NCBI RefSeq assembly: GCF_900199205.1
Contig: NZ_OBMJ01000001.1
Location: 1,922,001-1,986,000 of the forward strand
Reading direction: 5' to 3'
DNA: 64,000 bases
From: Streptomyces sp. 1331.2
GTDB taxonomy: Bacteria; Actinomycetota; Actinomycetes; Streptomycetales; Streptomycetaceae
Shown here: positions 59,420 through 64,000 of the stretch, piece by piece
Layout: the number at the start of each line of letters is the position of its first letter
Position numbering within the stretch: position 1 is the first letter of the stretch
Made by a program: the position numbers and the translations under genes
Notes under the pieces: generated by a model
What the model was told of the DNA's origin: nothing
Seen by the model: the letters and a program-made list of their open reading frames with translations, nothing else
Database searches by the model: none

Positions 59420-59464
59420 TGAGCCGGGCGGGCGCCTCCCGGGGGAGGCCCCACGCCCGGCTCA
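59420..59464 (-). terminator. Branched terminator hairpin after the PAP2 gene
   Basis: Outer stem TGAGCCGGGCG/CGCCCGGCTCA (11 bp) encloses an inner GCCTCCC/GGGAGGC stem. It ends the DedA-PAP2 operon on the minus strand. Confidence 0.72.
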
Positions 59465-59550
59465 CATGCTCTACCCGCCACCCGAGTCGCAACAAGGGCC
59501 GCAGCAAAGGCCGTACCGGCAGTCGCGACAGGGGTCGATCGGGTCGGGGG

Positions 59551-60222
59551 TCAGTGCCGCCCGGCGCCGTACGGGGCGTACCCGGGCGCGACGGCCGGCA
59601 GCTCCCCGGGCCCGAGCAGCGGCCGCAGCGGGCCGGACCGCATCCGGCCGACCAGCGGCCCGCAGCGCCCGGCGAGCGGCGCCAGCACCACGGCGACCAG
59701 CACGCCGACCAGCGCGCCCGCCGCTACGTCGTGCGGGTAGTGCACGCCGACCCAGACCCGGGAGGCGGCCATCAGCACCGCGAACAGCCCGGCGATCCAG
59801 CCCAGCCGCCGGTTGACGAACCAGAGCGAGGCCGCGGCGGCGAAGGCGATCACCGAGTGGTTGCTCGGGAAGGACCAGTCCCCGGTGGCCGGGCAGGTCT
59901 CCAGCGAGACGCTGCCGGGGATCTGCGCGCAGGGCCGCAGCTCCTCGACGATGCCCTTGAGCACCGAGTTGGCGGCGTACGCGACGACCACGATCACCGG
60001 CGAGGCGAGCACCCTGGCCATCACCGTCGAGTCCGCGCCGCGCGCCCGCCACCACGCCCAGAGCATGAACAGCGCGAACAGGCCGAGGCCGATCGCCGAC
60101 CAGACCTTGATCACTTCGTCCAGCCAGTGCGGGGCCGCCTCGGCCCACTTGTTCACCTGGGTGTAGAGGCTGCCGTCGATGCCGCTGCCGTCGTAGACGG
60201 CGAGGATCCGGGAGGACGTCAC
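59551..60222 (-). CDS. PAP2-type membrane phosphatase
   Basis: 223-aa membrane protein with about five or six hydrophobic segments and the three acid-phosphatase motifs: KGIVEELRP, PSNHS and SRVWVGVHYPHD. All catalytic residues are present. It probably dephosphorylates undecaprenyl pyrophosphate, phosphatidate or a similar lipid at the outer face of the membrane. GTG 60222 has GGAGGTGA upstream and overlaps the DedA stop by GTGA. Confidence 0.9.
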   Translation of the reverse strand: MTSSRILAVYDGSGIDGSLYTQVNKWAEAAPHWLDEVIKVWSAIGLGLFALFMLWAWWRARGADSTVMARVLASPVIVVVAYAANSVLKGIVEELRPCAQIPGSVSLETCPATGDWSFPSNHSVIAFAAAASLWFVNRRLGWIAGLFAVLMAASRVWVGVHYPHDVAAGALVGVLVAVVLAPLAGRCGPLVGRMRSGPLRPLLGPGELPAVAPGYAPYGAGRH

Positions 60223-60929
60223 TTGTCACCTCCATGACGGCGCGCCTGACGGGCACGGAACAGTTCGAGAACAATGGGGAGCACGGAGACAACTACTACC
60301 AGACCGATGATCGGCAGCAGATATCGGTCGATGCCGGGGATCGACGAACCGAGCCCGTACCCGGCGAGCACCACGCCGACCGTCCAGACCGCCCCGCCGG
60401 CGACCTGCCAGACGGTGAACGAGCGGACCGGCACGTCCAGCACGCCGCAGAGCGGATTCAGCACCGTTCGGACCACCGGGATGAACCGGGCGAGCACGAT
60501 CGCCTTGCCGTGCCCGTACCTGGCCAGCAGTTCCTCGGCCCGGGCGACGCCTTCCCGCAGGCTGCGGCGCTGCGAGCGGCGCAGCAGCGCCCGTCCGCCG
60601 CGCCGGCCGAGCAGGTAGCCGACCTGGGCGCCGGCCAGCGCCCCGACCAGGGCGGCGGGCAGCACCTGCCACAGTTCCAGCTGCGGGCCCTTGGTGGCGC
60701 CGGGGACGCAGAGCAGTCCGGCGGTGAACAGCAGCGAGTCGCCGGGCAGGAAGAAGCCCACCAGCAGGCCGGTCTCGGCGAACAGCACCACGGCGATGCC
60801 GAGCGCGCCGAACGCGGCGAGCAGTGAGGACGCGTCCAGCGGGTTCACCGCGAGGTGAACGGCCGGATCGCCGGGGAACTGGAGCAAGGCTGGCGGACCT
60901 CCCGTACGTTGGGGGGCGGTTCCCGGCAT
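60219..60929 (-). CDS. DedA/SNARE-associated (VTT domain) membrane protein
   Basis: 236 aa from ATG 60929; GTG 60848 is a plausible shorter start. Family motifs are FAETGLLVGFFLPGDSLLFTAGLL, GALAGAQVGYLLGRRGG, YGHGKAIVLARFIPVVRTVLNPLCGVLDV and WTVGVVLAGYGLGSSIPG. DedA proteins act in lipid flipping; polyprenyl-phosphate translocases belong to this family. Coupling to a PAP2 phosphatase gene, which can generate undecaprenyl phosphate for recycling, suggests a joint role in lipid-carrier recycling (inference). Confidence 0.88.
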   Translation of the reverse strand: MPGTAPQRTGGPPALLQFPGDPAVHLAVNPLDASSLLAAFGALGIAVVLFAETGLLVGFFLPGDSLLFTAGLLCVPGATKGPQLELWQVLPAALVGALAGAQVGYLLGRRGGRALLRRSQRRSLREGVARAEELLARYGHGKAIVLARFIPVVRTVLNPLCGVLDVPVRSFTVWQVAGGAVWTVGVVLAGYGLGSSIPGIDRYLLPIIGLVVVVSVLPIVLELFRARQARRHGGDK

Positions 60930-61000
60930 GACCCGCCCGGACCGGGGGCTCCGCACGGAGCCGCCCCGCCCGGCGGTGCCCGGCCGAACCCGCCCGGACC

Positions 61001-61037
61001 GTCTACAGTGACGTAGACGGTCTACATGACTGTAGAC
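61001..61037 (+). promoter_or_regulatory. Double BlaI-type operator
   Basis: Two adjacent 18-bp palindromes: GTCTAC-n6-GTAGAC (61001-61018) and GTCTACA-n4-TGTAGAC (61020-61037). They lie 23-59 bp before the BlaI-like start. TACA/TGTA half-sites are typical of BlaI/MecI operators. Confidence 0.78.
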
Positions 61038-61059
61038 GAAACCTGGAGGAAGCGCCGCC

Positions 61060-61509
61060 ATGTCCGACGTACCGTCCGTCCGCCGGCCCGCCGGGGAGCT
61101 GGAGGCCGAGGTGCTGGCCGCCCTCTGGTCGACCCGGCAGCCGATGACGCCGCAGGACGTCCAGGCGACACTCGGCGGGGACCTCGCCCGCACCACGATC
61201 GCGACGATCCTGGCCCGGCTGCACGACAAGGGGACGGTCGAACGCACCCGGGCCGGCCGCGCCTACGCCTACACCCCGACCGTCCAGGACACCGCCGGGC
61301 TGGCCGCCCGCCGGATGCACACCGAACTGGGCCGCGAGGCCGACCGCTCCACCGTGCTGGCCCGCTTCGTCTCCGACCTCTCCGCCGAGGACGAGCAGCT
61401 GCTGCGCGACCTGCTCGGCGACGGCGCGACCGACGGCGGCCCCGGTACCGGCGGAGCCCCGAACGGCAACCGGCCGGAGGCGGGTGCACCGGAGGCGGCC
61501 GGCCGATGA
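61060..61509 (+). CDS. BlaI/MecI family repressor
   Basis: 149-aa winged-helix repressor (LEAEVLAALWSTRQPMTPQDVQATLG...LARTTIATILARLHDKGTVERTRAGRAYAYTP) with a C-terminal dimerisation helix containing LLRDLLGDG. The final 30 residues are Gly/Pro/Ala-rich. In the family, a membrane protease partner cleaves or inactivates the repressor after signal binding. GGAGGAAGCG precedes ATG 61060 and a double operator lies just upstream. It overlaps the M56 peptidase gene by ATGA. Confidence 0.93.
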   Translation: MSDVPSVRRPAGELEAEVLAALWSTRQPMTPQDVQATLGGDLARTTIATILARLHDKGTVERTRAGRAYAYTPTVQDTAGLAARRMHTELGREADRSTVLARFVSDLSAEDEQLLRDLLGDGATDGGPGTGGAPNGNRPEAGAPEAAGR

Positions 61510-62645
61510 TGATCGCCGTCTGGGCCCCGCTGCTGCTCCCCTTCCTGGCCGCCCCGCTGGCCCGCCGCCTCGCCGAGGCGCTGTCGCCCCGGGCCGCGGC
61601 CTGGATGCTGTCCGGCAGCGCCACCGTCCTGGCCGGCGGCACGCTCTGTTCACTGGGCCTGCTCGCCGCCGCCGGACTGCTCCAGCTGCCACCGGTCGCC
61701 GCCCTCGGCCACCTCTCGCTGCCCTGGCTCAGCTCGGCCGCACCGGCCGCCCCGTTCGCCGCCGTCGCGGCCGCCCTGGCGCTGGCCGCCCTCACCGCCC
61801 TCGCGGTGCGCACCGCGCGTCGCCGGCGGCGGGAACTGCGCGCGGCCCGGGCCGCCCTGCCGAGCCGGGCCCGGCCTGGCCGGCACGACCGGCACGACCG
61901 GCACGACCGGCATCCGGATGTGCGCCGGGCGCGCACCCCGCAACCGCTCACCCCGCCGCGGCCCACCGGAACCCCACTGCCGCCCACCGGAACCCCGTTG
62001 CGACGCACCGGCGCCGCGCTCGGCGCCCTGCTGCGGCCCGGCGAGCCCCCGCTCACCGTCCTGGACGACGAGCGCGCCGACGCCTTCGCCCTGCCCGGCC
62101 GCCTGCCCCGCCCCGGCCGCGCGGGCGAGCCCGGCCGGATCGTGGTCACCTCCGGCATGCTGCGTGCCCTCAGCGGGCCCGAGCGCTCCGCCCTGCTGGC
62201 GCACGAGCGGGCCCACCTGGCCGCTCGCCACCACGTCTTCCTCGCCCTCGCCGAGCACGCCGCCGCCGTCCACCCGGCGCTCCGCCCGCTCCGCACGCCC
62301 CTCGGGTACCACCTGGAGCGCTGGGCCGACGAGGTGGCGGCGGCCCGGGTCGGCGACCGCGCCGTGACCGCCCGCGCGGTCGGCCGGGCCGCCCTCGCCG
62401 CGAGCCGTTCCCCCTGGCCGGCCCGGCCCCGGCTGGCCCCGGCCGCCCACTCCGGCCCGGTGCCGCGCCGGGTCGCCGCGCTGCTCCGGCCCCGCCCTGC
62501 CGCCGCCCCCGGCACCGGGCTGCGGGCCGTCGGGCTGGCCCTGGCCGTCTGCCTGGCGCTGAGCACGGCCGCCACCCTGGAGGCCACCGCCGACCTGCAC
62601 CACACCGTCGAGGCCGCCCAGCAGGGCACGGGCGAACAGCCCTGA
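61506..62645 (+). CDS. M56-family membrane metallopeptidase (BlaR1-like, no sensor domain)
   Basis: 379-aa membrane protease with hydrophobic segments near residues 4-20, 30-62 and 75-100 and at the C-terminus. The zinc motif HExxH is in ALLAHERAHLAARHH (about residue 238). No extracytoplasmic penicillin-binding sensor domain is present, unlike BlaR1/MecR1. The linker (about 118-165) is low-complexity with RHD repeats (61882-61917). It probably cleaves or regulates the coupled BlaI-like repressor. A 36-bp palindrome follows the stop. Confidence 0.87.
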   Translation: MMIAVWAPLLLPFLAAPLARRLAEALSPRAAAWMLSGSATVLAGGTLCSLGLLAAAGLLQLPPVAALGHLSLPWLSSAAPAAPFAAVAAALALAALTALAVRTARRRRRELRAARAALPSRARPGRHDRHDRHDRHPDVRRARTPQPLTPPRPTGTPLPPTGTPLRRTGAALGALLRPGEPPLTVLDDERADAFALPGRLPRPGRAGEPGRIVVTSGMLRALSGPERSALLAHERAHLAARHHVFLALAEHAAAVHPALRPLRTPLGYHLERWADEVAAARVGDRAVTARAVGRAALAASRSPWPARPRLAPAAHSGPVPRRVAALLRPRPAAAPGTGLRAVGLALAVCLALSTAATLEATADLHHTVEAAQQGTGEQP

Positions 62646-62654
62646 CCGGGGCGC

Positions 62655-62690
62655 GGCCCGGCTCGGACCGCGCGCGGTCCGAGCCGGGCC
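62655..62690 (+). terminator. 36-bp perfect palindrome after the M56 peptidase gene
   Basis: GGCCCGGCTCGGACCGCG directly followed by its exact reverse complement with no unpaired centre, 10 nt after the stop. It is likely a terminator. The rest of 62646-62819 has nothing else notable. Confidence 0.8.
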
Positions 62691-62819
62691 CGGCCCGTTC
62701 GTACCGTCCGGTATGCCGACTTGGCAGACCCCATCCCCACGGGCCCACCGCCCCCGTACTCTTTCGTCAGCGCGTCAACCCCGGCGCGACCTCGAACGGC
62801 GGCGAGGAGCGAACCGAGT

Positions 62820-64000
62820 GCGGCAGACCGGACGGCAGTCCCGACGACCAGAGCGCCGCACCCCGCCGACCGCGGCGGAGCTGGCCAAGGTCCACGAGCG
62901 CACGCTCGCCGACGCCGCCGCCCGCGAGTTCGCCGGGCCCGCCTCCCCCGAGGACGTCGGCGCCCCCGGCCTGCTCCGGCCCCGCCCCGAGATCGACGAC
63001 TCCTGGGCCCGGCTGCGCCGCCTCGGCCTGGACCCGGACACCGGCGCCGCCACCGTGCTGCTGGGCCCGGGCGAGATCGAGCAGCGCCGCCGCACCAGCG
63101 GACTCGACGCGATCATGCCGGTGCTCCGCGAGACCCTGCTGGAACCGACCGGCGCCCTCCCGCTGATCCTCGCCATCGCCGACGCCGAGGGCCACGTGCT
63201 CTGGCAGGAGGGCGAGCGCGGGCTGCGCCGCAGCGCCGACCGGATCGGCTTCATCACCGGCGCCCGCTGGACCGAGGAGAGCGTCGGCACCAACGGCATC
63301 GCCGTCGCCCTGCGCGCCCAGCGCCCGATGCACGTCCACTCCGCCGAGCACTACCTGCGCAGCCACCACTCGTGGACGTGCGTGGCCGCGCCCGTGCACG
63401 ACCCCGGCACCGGGCAGCTGGTCGGAGCCGTCAACCTGAGCGGCCCGGCGCACAGCATCCGCCCCTACCTGCTCCAGCTCACCGCCACCGCCGCCCGGCT
63501 CGCCGAGACCGAGCTGCGCGCCCACCGGCTGGAGGCGCTGCACCAGCTGCGCACCCTGGCCGCCCCGGTGCTCGCCCGGGTCGGCGGCCCGGCCCTCGTG
63601 GTCGACGCGGCCGGCTGGACCGCCGCCGCAGCCGGACTTCCGCCGCCCAACCGGCTGCGGGTGCCCAGCGAGGGCTGGGCACCCGCAGCCGTGCACTGGG
63701 TCCCCGGCCTCGGCGAGTGCGTGCTGGAACCGCTGGCCGACGGCTGGCTGGTGCGCCCGGTGCGCCCGCCCGGCGAGGACGGCTCCGGCGCGGTGACCGC
63801 CGAACAGGTCGAGGGCGCCCGGCTCCGGCTCGACCTGCGCCGCCCGGACCGCCCCGAACTGTCCGTCCGGGGCGCGGTCGGCAGCTGGTCCCACCCGCTC
63901 AGCCCGCGCCACGCCGAACTGCTGCTCCTGCTCGCCACCGGCCGCGAGGGCCGCACCGCCGCCCAGCTCGCCGAGGCGCTGTTCGGCGACGCGGGCCGGA
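62820..64000 (+). CDS. GAF-domain helix-turn-helix regulator (3' end outside window)
   Basis: The start is GTG 62820 with GAGGAG about 10 nt upstream; it reads open to the window end (393 codons). A sigma54-activator-like N-terminal sensor is visible: DDSWARLRRLGLDP, LPLILAIADAEGHVLWQEGERGLRRSADRIGF and TEESVGTNGIAVALRAQRPMHVHSAEHYL. This is the GAF-type region shared with AcoR-like and Streptomyces helix-turn-helix regulators. No AAA+ domain follows before the window ends. The last part (SPRHAELLLLLATGREGRTAAQLAEALFGD) looks like the start of a DNA-binding domain. It probably controls an alcohol- or aldehyde-metabolism gene (family inference). Confidence 0.82.

Noticed and set aside
60843..60860. 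Palindrome GTTCACC-GCGA-GGTGAAC taken as a PHO box
   Set aside because: It is an inverted, not direct, repeat and lies within or at the start of the DedA coding region. PhoP sites are direct repeats.
1..64000. tRNA, rRNA, CRISPR, prophage or integrative element
   Set aside because: No cloverleaf, repeat-spacer array, integrase or attachment repeats were seen. The only mobile element found is the IS701-type copy.

Overview
The window is 64 kb of very high-GC actinobacterial DNA from the Streptomycetaceae, either Kitasatospora or Streptomyces. Evidence for this is the GC-saturated third codon positions, the frequent GTG and TTG starts, leaderless genes with a TAnnnT -10 element 6-7 nt before ATG, an LAxTG sortase substrate, the ethylmalonyl-CoA cluster and a cobalamin-riboswitch-led cob operon. 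Crotonyl-CoA carboxylase/reductase is 445 aa and carries N81, F170, E171 and H365, the numbering I recall for the Kitasatospora setae enzyme, so Kitasatospora is plausible but not proven. No tRNA, rRNA, CRISPR array, integrase or origin was seen. The only clear mobile element is one IS701-type insertion sequence.

Layout. 1-1097: 5' part of a bacterial RING-finger protein (minus strand). 1639-11180: ethylmalonyl-CoA pathway genes (two-domain hydroxyacyl-CoA dehydrogenase, TetR regulator, ccr, ethylmalonyl-CoA mutase, malyl-CoA lyase, mesaconyl-CoA hydratase, acyl-CoA dehydrogenase). 11670-13227: psd-pssA, for phosphatidylethanolamine synthesis. 13315-16967: three minus-strand genes (unknown protein, alpha/beta hydrolase, HTH regulator). 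17150-24068: cobalamin riboswitch, a possible leader peptide, then cbiB-cobQ-chelatase-cobO-cobB. 24081-25530: IS701-family element. 25541-31376: phosphotransferase-like gene, Ser/Thr kinase, zinc-ribbon protein, divergent MarR/EamA pair and a proline-rich membrane protein. 31444-34747: operon of secreted phosphoesterase, MFS transporter and beta-propeller protein. 34951-36497: two more cobalamin genes (cobE-like, cobC-like). 36448-42808: MOSC protein, HAD protein, secreted lectin-like protein, glnII, LAATG wall protein, ung and amidohydrolase. 42915-45722: class V aminotransferase and APC permease. 45866-58699: a phosphonate-type uptake and catabolism locus interrupted by a WXG100/T7SS-like module (52476-56718). 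58851-60929: FMN protein, PAP2 phosphatase and DedA protein. 61060-64000: BlaI/M56 protease pair and the 5' part of a GAF regulator.

How the genes work together. The first block assimilates C2 units by the ethylmalonyl-CoA route. Its TetR gene probably controls ccr, because a strong palindrome lies between the -35 and -10 of the ccr promoter and recurs inside the tetR coding end. The cob operon is headed by a B12 riboswitch, as expected for feedback control. It also supplies cofactor to the B12-dependent ethylmalonyl-CoA mutase of the first block.

The most interesting region is 45.9-58.8 kb. A GntR regulator, an ABC importer, a phosphonatase-like hydrolase and an HpnW-type flavoenzyme look like one phosphonate regulon. 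The importer promoter and the flavoenzyme promoter share the palindromic pattern GTTGnnTAnnCAAC, and the importer promoter also has a PHO-box-like repeat. Yet the two halves are separated by a 4.3-kb WXG100-type module bounded by near-identical hairpins. Two probable single-base C-homopolymer problems, at tetR and at the zinc-ribbon gene, are flagged. A -1 slippery heptamer occurs in the transposase.
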